Under the pieces are notes generated by a model. The model was not told the DNA's origin and made no database searches. It saw only the letters and a list, made by a program, of their open reading frames with translations. This document shows positions 34,360 through 43,132 of a stretch of DNA of 64,000 nucleotides, piece by piece. Position 1 is the stretch's first letter. The number at the start of each line of letters is the position of its first letter. The stretch lies in the NCBI GenBank assembly GCA_041397865.1, contig JAWKVT010000001.1:558001-622000 (forward strand). Direction: 5' to 3'. The position numbers and the translations under genes were made by a program. The stretch comes from TMED27 sp041397865 (GTDB lineage Bacteria; Pseudomonadota; Alphaproteobacteria; Micavibrionales; Micavibrionaceae).

Positions 34360-34539
34360 TTAGTCTCTGGCTTCAATAACCTGCTTACCCTTATACGTCC
34401 CGGTTTTCAGGTCAATATGGTGACGGCGCTTCGCTTCGCCTGTATTGGCATCCTCAACCCAGCTTTCCGCGGGCAGCGCGTCATGGGCACGGCGCATATT
34501 ACGCTTGGATTTCGATGTTTTTCTCTTTGGAACAGCCAT
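34360..34539 (-). CDS. rpmF: 50S ribosomal protein L32
   Basis: The 59-residue protein reads MAVPKRKTSKSKRNMRRAHD at the start, the invariant L32 opening, and continues with HHIDLKTGTYKGKQVIEARD. It lacks the four zinc-binding Cys, as in most alphaproteobacterial L32. It lies downstream of the yceD-like gene on the same strand, the usual arrangement. Confidence 0.97.
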   Translation of the reverse strand: MAVPKRKTSKSKRNMRRAHDALPAESWVEDANTGEAKRRHHIDLKTGTYKGKQVIEARD

Positions 34540-34611
34540 AGCTTATCATCCTTTTAAATCAATTCAGGCCCGTCTTTTAACGAATTCATGCCTTTAGCGC
34601 AAGAAAATTCT

Positions 34612-35223
34612 TCACGAATTCTCCCCGCCGCCCAACTTGTCTTTCCAGTCTTTCAGCGCTGCAAACGGGTTTTTCACAAGATCATCGCCCTCCGCGCTGT
34701 TTTTTTCCTGCGGCGCCTCAAACACCGCCCCTTCCGCATGCGGATACGGATTAATAGATAAAGACAGATATTGCGTAACCAACTCTCCCAGATCAATCTT
34801 CCCCTCAACCAGCACCTCCGGGTCGTCGCGCTCATCCAGCACCGGCAATTCTCCATGCCCCTTTTCATTCAGCTTTTCATGCCGCGCTTTGGCAATAGAC
34901 ACCGCCGCCGCCGGATCGGCAAACCAGGCCTCAAAATCATCTTCAATATGCGCCGCAATCGGCTCCAGCGTCACCACGCATTCCTGCGTCACCTCCGCAT
35001 CCAGATGCCCGGTAACATGAAACGCCGCCTCCCCCGCGCCGCGCGATACCGTAATATCCGCCCGCAATGCGTCCAACGAAACAACCCCGAGCCTTTGCGC
35101 CAGCCGCGCCCGGGCCGCCTCATCCGGCGTAAGAGAAAACGTACTCTGCTCCCCTTCAAGGCTTTCAACATCCAGCCAATACGACCATTCCGTTTCCAAA
35201 ATTTCTTTCCCCTTCTCCGGCAT
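34612..35223 (-). CDS. YceD/DUF177 family protein (23S rRNA accumulation)
   Basis: The 203-residue protein belongs to the DUF177 group encoded next to rpmF. Recognisable parts are the VTGHLDAEVTQECVVTLEPI block, which includes the single conserved Cys, and the C-terminal acidic region with IDLGELVTQYLSLSINPYPHA. In bacteria the family is needed for normal 23S rRNA levels. It starts 5 bp after the CBP3-type gene. Confidence 0.85.
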   Translation of the reverse strand: MPEKGKEILETEWSYWLDVESLEGEQSTFSLTPDEAARARLAQRLGVVSLDALRADITVSRGAGEAAFHVTGHLDAEVTQECVVTLEPIAAHIEDDFEAWFADPAAAVSIAKARHEKLNEKGHGELPVLDERDDPEVLVEGKIDLGELVTQYLSLSINPYPHAEGAVFEAPQEKNSAEGDDLVKNPFAALKDWKDKLGGGENS

Positions 35224-35228
35224 CTACA

Positions 35229-35762
35229 TCACCCTTTCTCTTCAAAACACACAGCGCCACCAAGAATATCCCCGGCGCTCTGCGCCCGCAAAACCTCAAG
35301 CATTTCCAGCGCCTTGGCCTCCATTTTCGCAAGCTTCCCTTCATCCGGATGCTCCAGCGTACCGTAAAGATTTTTCCTGAGCGCCCCCGCCAGCCGCCCC
35401 TGCGTCAGCGCCTCTTCATAGGCATGCACCCGCCCGTTAAAACCCTTCATCATCTTGCGCATATGCTTAGGGATTCCCATATCGCCGATTCCCATCTCCC
35501 GCAACGTCTGATCCATATCCGCAAACACCGCATCAAAAAGCGCCTGATTGAACCCCTCAACCTCCTTCGACCCGCCTTCGCCGAGCATCCGGTGCATAAC
35601 CAGAAAAACATGCAACAGCAACAGATCAAACCGTCCGTCAAAGCTGTCCGGCACGCCATATTCTTCATAAAACGCCGCACTGCGCGCATGCTCCAGCGCC
35701 GCCGCATAAACCTGATGCGCGGCCTGCCCATAAGGATTTTTCTTTTTCAAAAGCGCCAGCAT
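35229..35762 (-). CDS. Ubiquinol-cytochrome c chaperone (CBP3 family)
   Basis: The 177-residue protein matches the CBP3/UQCC1 family that helps assemble cytochrome b of the bc1 complex. The phrases AFYEEYGVPDSFDGRFDLLLLHVFLVMHRM and MDQTLREMGIGDMGIPKHMRKMMKGFNGR are characteristic. The ATG at 35762 gives the family start; a start at 35837 would add 25 unlikely residues. It diverges from bamE and begins the run toward yceD and rpmF. Confidence 0.88.
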   Translation of the reverse strand: MLALLKKKNPYGQAAHQVYAAALEHARSAAFYEEYGVPDSFDGRFDLLLLHVFLVMHRMLGEGGSKEVEGFNQALFDAVFADMDQTLREMGIGDMGIPKHMRKMMKGFNGRVHAYEEALTQGRLAGALRKNLYGTLEHPDEGKLAKMEAKALEMLEVLRAQSAGDILGGAVCFEEKG

Positions 35763-35828
35763 TGATTTTTCCTCATTTGATGCGCAGTATATGAAACCTG
35801 ATAAACAAACATTACGAATGTTATAAGC

Positions 35829-36281
35829 ATGTTTCAAACACCTAAAAAAGCATTTTTACTCTCAAGCTGCGTTTTACTGCTCGGCGCGGGCGCATGCGCC
35901 CCCGTGGTTCACCAGCGCGGCAACCTGGTCGAAGACTTCCAGATGCAACAGATCAAACCGCTCGAAAGCACCCGTTCCGATGTCCTGCGCGATTTAGGCT
36001 CCCCCACGACCAAATCCACATTCGACCCGAATGTGTGGTACTATATCGGTCAGGAAACTGAAAAACGCGGCATTCTCGACCCCGAAGTGGTTCAGGAGCG
36101 CATCGTCCTCGTCGCCTTTAACGAGGAAGGCTTCGTCGAAACCATAAAGGATATCGACCGCGAACGCCTCAACATCCCCTATTCCCGTGACAAAACCCCT
36201 ACCCACGGCAATGAAACAACAATCATGCAGCAATTCCTCGGCAACCTCGGAAAATTCAACCCCAACGCAGGACAGCAATAG
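35829..36281 (+). CDS. bamE: Outer-membrane assembly lipoprotein BamE (SmpA/OmlA)
   Basis: The 150-residue protein has a lipoprotein signal ending in LLGAGAC (lipidated Cys about residue 23) and the SmpA/OmlA fold: GNLVEDFQMQQIKPLESTRSDVLRDLGSPTTKSTFDPNVWYYIGQ. It helps the Bam complex insert beta-barrels. Its location opposite the CBP3-type gene is standard in alphaproteobacteria. Confidence 0.93.
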   Translation: MFQTPKKAFLLSSCVLLLGAGACAPVVHQRGNLVEDFQMQQIKPLESTRSDVLRDLGSPTTKSTFDPNVWYYIGQETEKRGILDPEVVQERIVLVAFNEEGFVETIKDIDRERLNIPYSRDKTPTHGNETTIMQQFLGNLGKFNPNAGQQ

Positions 36282-36351
36282 TCGTGTAGGCATAATTCCT
36301 GTCTACTGATACTAGTATATGACAAATTACATTATTAGGAGTTATGGCCGC

Positions 36352-36903
36352 TTATTTTTTATCCGCATGTAAAAAATATTGCGCCAAGGGGTGGTCTTTG
36401 CCAGCATATTGTGGAACGAGCCGTTGTAACTCACAAAAGTTATATAACCATTTATTAGGTATAGTTACGCATATTCTGTCTTTCTCATCGCGTAATTGTA
36501 TATAAAAAAAGTTAGCATCAACACGGTAAATTCTATCCCAAGTTATTCCTTGACTAAGCTCGATATAATTATACGCATGAATTCCGTCTTTATATAATTT
36601 TACAGGATATGTTCTTATCAAAATTAAAGTTAGAAAAATCGATGATACGACAAACGCCCCTAGAGAGTTATACAATACATCCGATACGCCCAAAGAAGTT
36701 AACCAAAGTTTTAACGAATACATATCCTCATTAAGACCACTATCAAAAATACATAGACCTTTAAATATTCCGTATAATACACCTATTGTAACTGCCGATA
36801 TAACTAAGCTCGGAACAAAAAAACTATAAAATTTAGCAACAAGCTCAGTCTTGTAACAGGGCTTAAATTTTTTATTTTTCATACTCTTGAAGATTCTCAA
36901 CAT
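36352..36903 (-). CDS. Small A/T-rich membrane protein of unknown function
   Basis: The 183-residue protein has two or three hydrophobic segments (about 27-50, 78-96) and a soluble C-terminus. A second ATG seven codons later is equally possible. Its base composition is clearly A/T-richer than the flanking genes and its codons favour A/T endings, which suggests horizontal acquisition. I do not recognise the family. It lies between bamE and hppA, with the hppA terminator immediately upstream. Confidence 0.6.
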   Translation of the reverse strand: MLRIFKSMKNKKFKPCYKTELVAKFYSFFVPSLVISAVTIGVLYGIFKGLCIFDSGLNEDMYSLKLWLTSLGVSDVLYNSLGAFVVSSIFLTLILIRTYPVKLYKDGIHAYNYIELSQGITWDRIYRVDANFFYIQLRDEKDRICVTIPNKWLYNFCELQRLVPQYAGKDHPLAQYFLHADKK

Positions 36904-36937
36904 AAAAATTAAAACTTGTAGATCATTCTAACACAAA

Positions 36938-36976
36938 AAACCCCGCCTCACCGAAGAAGCGGGGTTTTATTTTTAA
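36938..36976 (-). terminator. Intrinsic terminator of hppA
   Basis: AAAACCCCGC and GCGGGGTTTT form a 10-bp stem with a loop of about 12 nt. On the minus strand it ends in TTTTTTG. The symmetry also permits function on the plus strand. Confidence 0.85.
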
Positions 36977-37027
36977 CCTATTTATAATTTCAAAAAGACA
37001 AAAGCTGCAGCCCATTTATCGAAGAAA

Positions 37028-39160
37028 TTAAGCGCCAGTCGAGAACTTCGCAACAACCGCCACAAGCAAGATCGCCACGATATTCGCGATTTTAATCAGC
37101 GGGTTCACCGCCGGCCCAGCCGTATCTTTATACGGATCGCCGACAGTATCACCGGTCACCGCGGCATGGTGCGCATCACTGCCCTTCCCGCCGTGATTTC
37201 CATCCTCGATATATTTCTTGGCGTTATCCCACGCGCCGCCACCGGCGGTCATGGAAAGCGCCACAAAAATCCCGGTAACGATAGTCCCGACAAGCATCGC
37301 ACCCAAAGACTGCAACGCCGCGCTCATCTCCCCGGTCAGCTTAAACACGGTAATGAACAACACCACCGGCGCCAGAACGGGCAAGAGCGAAGGCACAATC
37401 ATCTCCGCGATCGCCGCCTTGGTCAAAAGGTCCACAGCCTTGCCGTATTCCGGCTTCTCCGTGCCCTTCATAATGCCCGGCATTTCCTTGAACTGCCTGC
37501 GCACTTCAATCACCACGGAAGCCGCCGCACGGCCCACCGCCGTCATCGACAGCGCACTAAACAGATAAGGCAGCATACCGCCAATAAACAAACCGATCAC
37601 AACATACGGGTCCTGCAACGGAAAAGTAATATCCGCAAGATCAGGGAAATAATGCTTGATCTCCTCGGTATAACCGGCAAACAGCACCAGCGCCGCCAGC
37701 CCCGCAGAACCGATCGCATAACCCTTGGTCACAGCCTTGGTCGTATTCCCAACCGCATCCAGCGCATCGGTCGTATTACGAACGCCCTCAGGCAACTCCG
37801 CCATCTCGGCGATCCCCCCGGCATTGTCCGTCACCGGACCATAAGCGTCCAGCGCCACAACCATACCCGCAAGCGAAAGCATAGACGTTGCCGCCATCGC
37901 AATCCCGTACAAACCGGCCAGTTCATAGGAGAAATAAATCCCCCCGCAAATCACCAGCACCGGCAGAGCCGTCGCCTCAAGCGAAACCGCCAAGCCCTGA
38001 ATAACGTTGGTCCCGTGACCCGTCGTCGAAGCCTCCGCAACGCTGCGCACCGGGCGGTACGCTGTCGAGGTATAATACTCCGTAATCCAGATCAGCAGGC
38101 CCGTAACACCAAGCCCGACAAGAACGCACAAGAAGAGTTCAACATAGGTAATGATACCGCCATTCACCAAAGGAATAGGCTTATCAACACCGATATTCGC
38201 CAGCGCCACGGCAATCAAAATAGCCGAGAAAATCGCACTGGCAATAAAACCTTTATACAAGGCTCCCATAATATTTCTCGTTTTGCCCAAACGCACAAAA
38301 AACGTCCCCGCGACACTGCCCAGAATACAAATCCCGCCGACAAAAAGCGGTAAAACCATCATCTGTTCAATCGCCGAAGGCGCAAACGTGCTAAAGGCAA
38401 TCAGCATCGTCGCCACAACCGTCACGGCATAGGTTTCGAACAAGTCCGCAGCCATCCCCGCACAGTCACCGACATTATCACCGACATTATCGGCAATCAC
38501 CGCCGCATTGCGCGGGTCGTCCTCGGGAATTCCGGCCTCAACCTTACCCACAAGGTCCGCGCCGACATCCGCGCCCTTGGTAAAGATCCCGCCACCCAGA
38601 CGCGCAAAGATCGAAATCAAGGATGCACCGAAACCAAGAGCCACAAGCCCTTCGAGAATATGACGCAGCGCACCCATACGCTCCTCACCTACAAGCCCGG
38701 CAAAACCGGCATCATAGGAAAGATAAATGTAATATCCCGTCACGCCCAAAAGTCCAAGGCCCACAACCAGCATCCCGGTCACAGCCCCCGCTTTAAACGC
38801 AACATTCAACGCCTTCTCAACGCTTTCCGTCGCCGCCTGCGCGGTGCGCACATTCGCCCGCACCGAAACCAGCATGCCGTTATACCCGGCCAGCCCGGAC
38901 AAAACCGCCCCGACAATAAAGCCCAGCGCAACATGACCGCCCAAAAGCAAATACAAGAGCGCCGCAACCAGCGCCCCGACCAGCGCAATCGTCCGGTACT
39001 GGCGTGATAAATAAGCCTCGGCCCCTTCCTGAATCGCTGCGGCAATTTCCTGCATGCGCTCCGTCCCGGTACTGAGATTTGCAATCTGCCTCGCCGCAAC
39101 AGCGCTGTAAATCAGCGCCAGCGTCCCGCAGCAAATAATAATTAACAACAATAACGACAT
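37028..39160 (-). CDS. hppA: Proton-translocating inorganic pyrophosphatase, K+-independent type
   Basis: This protein of about 710 residues has some 16 membrane helices and pumps protons while hydrolysing pyrophosphate. Substrate motifs are GGGIFTKGADVGADLVGKVE and DNVGDNVGDCAGMAADLFE near the middle and ITDNAGG plus GDTVGDPYKDTAGPAVNP near the C-terminus. The sequence GNTTKAVTKG has Lys475 at the site (Lys460 in the family numbering) that replaces the K+ requirement, which predicts a K+-independent H+ pump. The ATG at 39160 has GGGGA upstream; an ATG four codons earlier has no ribosome-binding site. Confidence 0.95.
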   Translation of the reverse strand: MSLLLLIIICCGTLALIYSAVAARQIANLSTGTERMQEIAAAIQEGAEAYLSRQYRTIALVGALVAALLYLLLGGHVALGFIVGAVLSGLAGYNGMLVSVRANVRTAQAATESVEKALNVAFKAGAVTGMLVVGLGLLGVTGYYIYLSYDAGFAGLVGEERMGALRHILEGLVALGFGASLISIFARLGGGIFTKGADVGADLVGKVEAGIPEDDPRNAAVIADNVGDNVGDCAGMAADLFETYAVTVVATMLIAFSTFAPSAIEQMMVLPLFVGGICILGSVAGTFFVRLGKTRNIMGALYKGFIASAIFSAILIAVALANIGVDKPIPLVNGGIITYVELFLCVLVGLGVTGLLIWITEYYTSTAYRPVRSVAEASTTGHGTNVIQGLAVSLEATALPVLVICGGIYFSYELAGLYGIAMAATSMLSLAGMVVALDAYGPVTDNAGGIAEMAELPEGVRNTTDALDAVGNTTKAVTKGYAIGSAGLAALVLFAGYTEEIKHYFPDLADITFPLQDPYVVIGLFIGGMLPYLFSALSMTAVGRAAASVVIEVRRQFKEMPGIMKGTEKPEYGKAVDLLTKAAIAEMIVPSLLPVLAPVVLFITVFKLTGEMSAALQSLGAMLVGTIVTGIFVALSMTAGGGAWDNAKKYIEDGNHGGKGSDAHHAAVTGDTVGDPYKDTAGPAVNPLIKIANIVAILLVAVVAKFSTGA

Positions 39161-39308
39161 GAATATCCCCATTAATATTTTAATTGATAACCCGCACCAC
39201 CCCCAAATCTTTGAATTTGCTTAAGGAAGCACGCATTTCGATACTAAACTTTCAAAATTGCAAAGCAAGAACTTTGTAAAAACAGTCCCCAAAACGAAAT
39301 AAAAGAAC

Positions 39309-39340
39309 AAAAAAAACCCGCCAAAAGGCGGGCCAGTTTT
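39309..39340 (-). terminator. Intrinsic terminator of the lipoprotein gene at 39360
   Basis: CCCGCC-AAAA-GGCGGG is followed on both strands by a run of T (on the minus strand TTTTTTTT after the stem). It lies 20 bp past the stop codon. Confidence 0.8.
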
Positions 39341-39359
39341 TATAAGCAATCTTCTACCG

Positions 39360-39878
39360 TTAAGGAATAAGCGATTCAGGAGAGCCTAACTGAATGCTCC
39401 CATCTTTTATCCCTGCGCGCAATGCATGGGTACAATCATCCTTTTGCAAACAAGACTCCAGTATACCAAATTCCAAATTAGATAACACAATATCTTCCAT
39501 AAGCTCCTGCACAAACTCTTCGCTTATACAGGGAATTTTTGACACCTCAACGGCCTCCACAAGCCTAAACTGACTTGCATAAGAGGGCGCTATTTTTAGA
39601 TCACTGGTTTCATCCCCTGAGTGATTAGGCACAGCCTCAATATCTTTTCTAGCGAGCAGATCACGGCGAAAACACTCAGAAGAAACCACCTCCAACTCTG
39701 GTTTTTTATAAATGTTAGATGTGGCATCGATATCCACAATTTCAACTCCATTCGTAGCATCAGAGCCAAGCCCATTATGTAACGCAATCAGGTCGTTGTC
39801 CGATTGTTCCTTTGTGCTCGCACAGCCCGCAAGTAAAGCCCCTGCCAAAAGCCACGCTCCCGTTGATAATTTACTCAT
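39360..39878 (-). CDS. Small lipoprotein of unknown function
   Basis: The 172-residue protein has a lipoprotein signal ending in LLAGC (Cys near residue 19) and an acidic mature part with several Cys (SSECFRRD, IPCISEE, ESCLQKDDCTH). I do not recognise the family. The ATG at 39878 has GGAG seven bases upstream. Strong hairpins flank it on both sides (39309-39340 and 39956-39990), so it is probably a single-gene unit. Confidence 0.7.
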   Translation of the reverse strand: MSKLSTGAWLLAGALLAGCASTKEQSDNDLIALHNGLGSDATNGVEIVDIDATSNIYKKPELEVVSSECFRRDLLARKDIEAVPNHSGDETSDLKIAPSYASQFRLVEAVEVSKIPCISEEFVQELMEDIVLSNLEFGILESCLQKDDCTHALRAGIKDGSIQLGSPESLIP

Positions 39879-39955
39879 CAATCACTCCATTCATTATGAT
39901 AAATCAAAAAACCTACATACATTGACTTATGTCAACTGTCAAGATTTATCTCAAA

Positions 39956-39990
39956 AAAAGCCCGCCAAAAGGCGGGCCGAGGTTTTTGAT
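39956..39990. terminator. Intrinsic terminator between fliL and the lipoprotein gene
   Basis: GCCCGCC-AAAA-GGCGGGC is followed by a T run on the plus strand and preceded by an A run, so it can end transcription from either side. On the minus strand it would terminate fliL transcription. Its stem and loop are nearly identical to those of the terminator at 39309-39340. Confidence 0.75.
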
Positions 39991-40034
39991 GTATAGAGGG
40001 TTCACATCAAGGTTTAAATCTTAACAATCCTTAT

Positions 40035-40511
40035 CTATATCGGGCGCTGCTGCACCACCTGTAACAAAACGTCATGTACGGTATCTTCACCGGCGACCTC
40101 ATCACTCACCTTGTTCAGCCGCGATTTCAGCATCCCCACCTGCAACACGCCGCCTTTCAGCGCCGCATGCCTGTTCAGCGCGCCATACATATCTTGAATA
40201 AATGCATCCTTCAAACGCGGCGCAATCGCTTCAACCTTATGTTTGGCCTCCGCATCCGGCACCTCCAGAATAATCACAAGGCTCACCGTCTGGCTGATAC
40301 CGTTTTGATCGACAATCGGAAGAATAAGAGGATCAAGCTCGACAAACTCGTAATGCGCATTATCATGTGCGTCTTCTTTCTTGGCTTCTTTATGCCCGTC
40401 CAGATCCTCGCTCAGCGAGGCCTCCGCCGGCTTCATAAAATAGAAATACGCGCCAGCAGCCCCGCCGCCAAGCGCGATAATAGCTCCCAAAGCTATAAAA
40501 ACCATTCGCAT
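40035..40511 (-). CDS. fliL: Flagellar basal body-associated protein FliL
   Basis: The 158-residue protein has one N-terminal membrane helix (about 4-26, with a Gly-rich stretch), an acidic/His linker and a periplasmic FliL domain ending in DTVHDVLLQVVQQRPI. FliL surrounds the stator units of the flagellar motor and supports MotA/MotB, which are encoded at 54875-56889. Unlike in many genomes it is not beside fliM. A 20-bp perfect palindrome lies upstream. Confidence 0.82.
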   Translation of the reverse strand: MRMVFIALGAIIALGGGAAGAYFYFMKPAEASLSEDLDGHKEAKKEDAHDNAHYEFVELDPLILPIVDQNGISQTVSLVIILEVPDAEAKHKVEAIAPRLKDAFIQDMYGALNRHAALKGGVLQVGMLKSRLNKVSDEVAGEDTVHDVLLQVVQQRPI

Positions 40512-40522
40512 TTTTATTATGC

Positions 40523-40606
40523 CCTAACGTTGATATAAACCCTATATTACTATGTTAAACCACACCCCCTTAAGAGAGCGTTAGGTTTACATAAAATTTT
40601 ATGTAA
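40523..40606. promoter_or_regulatory. Upstream region of fliL with a 20-bp perfect palindrome and a 7-bp inverted repeat
   Basis: TTACATAAAATTTTATGTAA (40587-40606) is a perfect palindrome. In addition CCTAACG (40523-40529) and CGTTAGG (40579-40585) are inverted repeats 49 bp apart. The region lies between nusB and fliL, both on the minus strand, and could be an operator region for fliL or the 3' structure of the rib-nusB transcript. Confidence 0.45.
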
Positions 40607-40626
40607 TTTTTCCGCGACGCAGTAAG

Positions 40627-41097
40627 CTATTGAAAAATAGAAGAAACACTATCCAAAACGCCGTTAACAAGCGCCACTTCGTTACGCTCGTAAAAAGCAT
40701 GCGCAACATTGAGATAATCATTAATAACAATCGGCGGATCAACTTCGCGTACCAAAAGCTCATAAGCCCCGCACATCAAAATCGCCCGCAGCAGCGGCTC
40801 CACCTTGCGGTCCCCCGCATCTTTCTTAAAATTGGCCTCAATAACAGCCTCAAGCTCGGGCCGCCGCTCATCCACCCCGTAAAGGATCTTTTTAAGCAAA
40901 GCCCCGTCGGGCTGAACCAGTTGCTGACCATCAACTACCATCTTGCTACGGTGGTTCAGATACTCCTCAACGACCGAACGCATCGTCTGCCCGTTGCGCT
41001 CCGCCTGATAAAACGCCTGCACAGCCGCCAGCCGCGCCGAGCTTGCCTTGGCATGCGCCGATGGTTTCGAACCTGATGATGATGAAGCATCGCCCAT
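40627..41097 (-). CDS. nusB: Transcription antitermination factor NusB
   Basis: The 156-residue protein has the all-helical NusB fold: SARLAAVQAFYQAERNGQTM near residue 20, then LLRAILMCGAYELL and PPIVINDYLNVAHAFYERNEVALVNGVLD. It binds boxA RNA with S10 during rRNA antitermination. It starts 2 bp after ribH and is the last gene of the nrdR-ribD-ribE-ribH-nusB cluster. Confidence 0.92.
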   Translation of the reverse strand: MGDASSSSGSKPSAHAKASSARLAAVQAFYQAERNGQTMRSVVEEYLNHRSKMVVDGQQLVQPDGALLKKILYGVDERRPELEAVIEANFKKDAGDRKVEPLLRAILMCGAYELLVREVDPPIVINDYLNVAHAFYERNEVALVNGVLDSVSSIFQ

Positions 41098-41099
41098 AA

Positions 41100-41555
41100 T
41101 CAGCCCGCCCTCGCCGCCGCGCCGGAAATTTCATCCACAACCGCCAGCATCCGCACGCACGCCGCAGCAGCCTCACGCCCCTTCTCCACCATATGCTTCA
41201 CATACATCTCCTCGTAAACCTGCGTATGCTCGCTATAGGATTGCGGAGTCAGCACAACCGAAAGAAACGGCTTATTCATCGCCAGACTTACATCCAGAAT
41301 GCTCTGCACCACCGTATGGCCGACAAACTCATGCCGGTAAATCTGCCCGTCCACAACAAAGGCAATCCCCACCGCAATGTCATAGCCGTTTTCCAAAGCG
41401 ACTTTCCCCGCCAGCGGAATCTCCAGCGCCCCGGGCACTTTAATCACATCAACCTGATGCTCCGCGCCGATCGCTTCAATAAATGACTTTTCAGCAGATT
41501 CAATAATCTTCGTATGCCACGAAGCCGACAAGACCGCTATTTTCGCACCCATCAC
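41100..41555 (-). CDS. ribH: 6,7-dimethyl-8-ribityllumazine synthase
   Basis: The 151-residue enzyme performs the penultimate step of riboflavin synthesis. Motifs are VLSASWHTKI, VIKVPGALEIPLAGKVA, GIAFVVDGQIYRHEFV and VLTPQSYSEHTQVY. In many lumazine synthases the segment around the phosphate site reads GxVIxGxTxH; here it is GIAFVVDGQIYRHE, still compatible. Its start overlaps the end of ribE by 4 bp. Confidence 0.93.
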   Translation of the reverse strand: MMGAKIAVLSASWHTKIIESAEKSFIEAIGAEHQVDVIKVPGALEIPLAGKVALENGYDIAVGIAFVVDGQIYRHEFVGHTVVQSILDVSLAMNKPFLSVVLTPQSYSEHTQVYEEMYVKHMVEKGREAAAACVRMLAVVDEISGAAARAG

Positions 41556-42151
41556 ACTGCTCCTTGTTTAAACTGTAATTGTCTTGCCACATAACGCGCC
41601 AGCATATCAATCTCGATATTCAAATAATCGCCTTCCTTCAAAAACGAAAACGAAGTATGGGCCCATGTATGGGGAATAATATTCACACCAAACACGGCCC
41701 CCTCAACCGCATTCACCGTCAACGAAACCCCCTCCAGCGCCACAGACCCCTTCGGCGCGATAAACCCGGCCAACTCTTCGGGCGCTTTAATCTGTAAACG
41801 AAACGAATCCCCGTCTTCTTTAATCTCCAGCAGCTCCGCCCGCCCGTCCACATGCCCGAAAACAAGGTGCCCGCCAAGCTCATCCCCCAGCTTCAAAGAC
41901 GGCTCAATATTCACGGGAGTCCCTTCCTGCCACTTGCCAATCCCCGTTTTAAACAGGCTCTCGGCGGAAACATCAACGCTGAACCAGTCCGCCCCCTTCT
42001 CCACAACCGTCAGGCAGCAGCCGCAACACGCAATCGACGCGCCAATCCGCACCGCGCTCAAATCAAGCCCGGCCTGGATCACAATCCGCCAGTCGCCCTC
42101 TTTATCAATAGAGCGCACCCGGCCAACATCTTGCACAAGCCCTGTAAACAT
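41552..42151 (-). CDS. ribE: Riboflavin synthase alpha chain
   Basis: The 199-residue trimeric enzyme dismutates two lumazines to riboflavin. It has the internal repeat of two beta-barrels: MFTGLVQDVGRVRSID with SIACCGCCLTVVE in the first half, and LGGHLVFGHVDGRAEL with GSVALEGVSLTVN in the second. It is coupled to ribH by a 4-bp overlap and starts 9 bp after ribD. Confidence 0.95.
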   Translation of the reverse strand: MFTGLVQDVGRVRSIDKEGDWRIVIQAGLDLSAVRIGASIACCGCCLTVVEKGADWFSVDVSAESLFKTGIGKWQEGTPVNIEPSLKLGDELGGHLVFGHVDGRAELLEIKEDGDSFRLQIKAPEELAGFIAPKGSVALEGVSLTVNAVEGAVFGVNIIPHTWAHTSFSFLKEGDYLNIEIDMLARYVARQLQFKQGAV

Positions 42152-42160
42152 AGCGCTAAC

Positions 42161-43132
42161 CTAATCCGCCCGCCCGTAAATTTCCAGCACATCCTCACCC
42201 AAACCCCTTGTTTTTTGCAGGCGCAACCCCGAAAGCGCTTCAATATCCGCGCCGCTCAAACCCGCAACGCCCTCTTCACCCAAAACAAGCGGCGATCTGC
42301 AAAGCTGAAATTCATCCACCACACCCGCTGCCAAAAAGCTTTGATGCACCTTCACACCGCCCTCCACCAACAGACGCGTAATCCCTTTTTCTGCCATAGC
42401 CGCCAGCACGCCCGCAACACCCATATCTTTCAAAACCAGAAAACCCGGCGCATCCACATCCCCCAAAACGACCCGCAACGGCTCATGCTCAAGACCTTCA
42501 AGACGTGTCGTAAGCTTCGGCCTGTCCACACGAAACGTCTGCGCCCCCACCAAAATCGCATCATGCATCGAGCGCTGCAAATGCATATAGCGCTGCGCCA
42601 ACACCCCGCTGATCTGCGTCCGCTGCCCCGGCGCGACGGCCACCTTTCCATCTGCCGAAACCGCAAGCTTGCACGTCACAAACGGACGGTTTTCGGTAAT
42701 GCGCAAAAAGAACCCCAGGTGCACCGCTTTGGCCTCCTCTTCCAAAACGCCAAAGCGCACCTCAACCCCGGCCTCTTCAAGCACCTCAAGGCCTTTCTTG
42801 TACACAGCCGGGTTCAGGTCATTACACGCAATCACCGCTCTTTTTATCCCCGCATTGACCAGCGCCGCCGCACACGGCCCCGCCCGCCCGGCAACCGCGC
42901 AAGGCTCCAGCGTCACGTAAGCCGTCGCCCCCTTCGCCGCCATCCCGGCATGTTCCAAAGCCACGGCTTCCGCATGCGGTCGCCCACCATGCGCCGTACG
43001 CCCGCGCCCGACAACAACCCCGTTTTTAACAATGACACACCCGACCGAAGGATTAGGCGCAACATGCCCCAACCCCCGCCGGGCCAAATTCAAAGCCATG
43101 CGCATGTAATAAATATCAGGATCGGAAGTCAT
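42161..43132 (-). CDS. ribD: Bifunctional riboflavin biosynthesis deaminase/reductase
   Basis: This 323-residue protein combines a pyrimidine deaminase and a reductase. The deaminase zinc site is GGRPHAEAVAL with EPCAVAGRAGPC, and the reductase part contains RPFVTCKLAVSADGKVA and LLVEGGVKVHQSFL. The first ATG overlaps the nrdR stop by 4 bp (ATGA). In this region ribBA is not linked. Confidence 0.94.
   Translation of the reverse strand: MTSDPDIYYMRMALNLARRGLGHVAPNPSVGCVIVKNGVVVGRGRTAHGGRPHAEAVALEHAGMAAKGATAYVTLEPCAVAGRAGPCAAALVNAGIKRAVIACNDLNPAVYKKGLEVLEEAGVEVRFGVLEEEAKAVHLGFFLRITENRPFVTCKLAVSADGKVAVAPGQRTQISGVLAQRYMHLQRSMHDAILVGAQTFRVDRPKLTTRLEGLEHEPLRVVLGDVDAPGFLVLKDMGVAGVLAAMAEKGITRLLVEGGVKVHQSFLAAGVVDEFQLCRSPLVLGEEGVAGLSGADIEALSGLRLQKTRGLGEDVLEIYGRAD

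Noticed and set aside
37166..38353. Open frame of 395 codons opposite hppA
   Set aside because: Shadow of hppA; extremely basic, low-complexity product.
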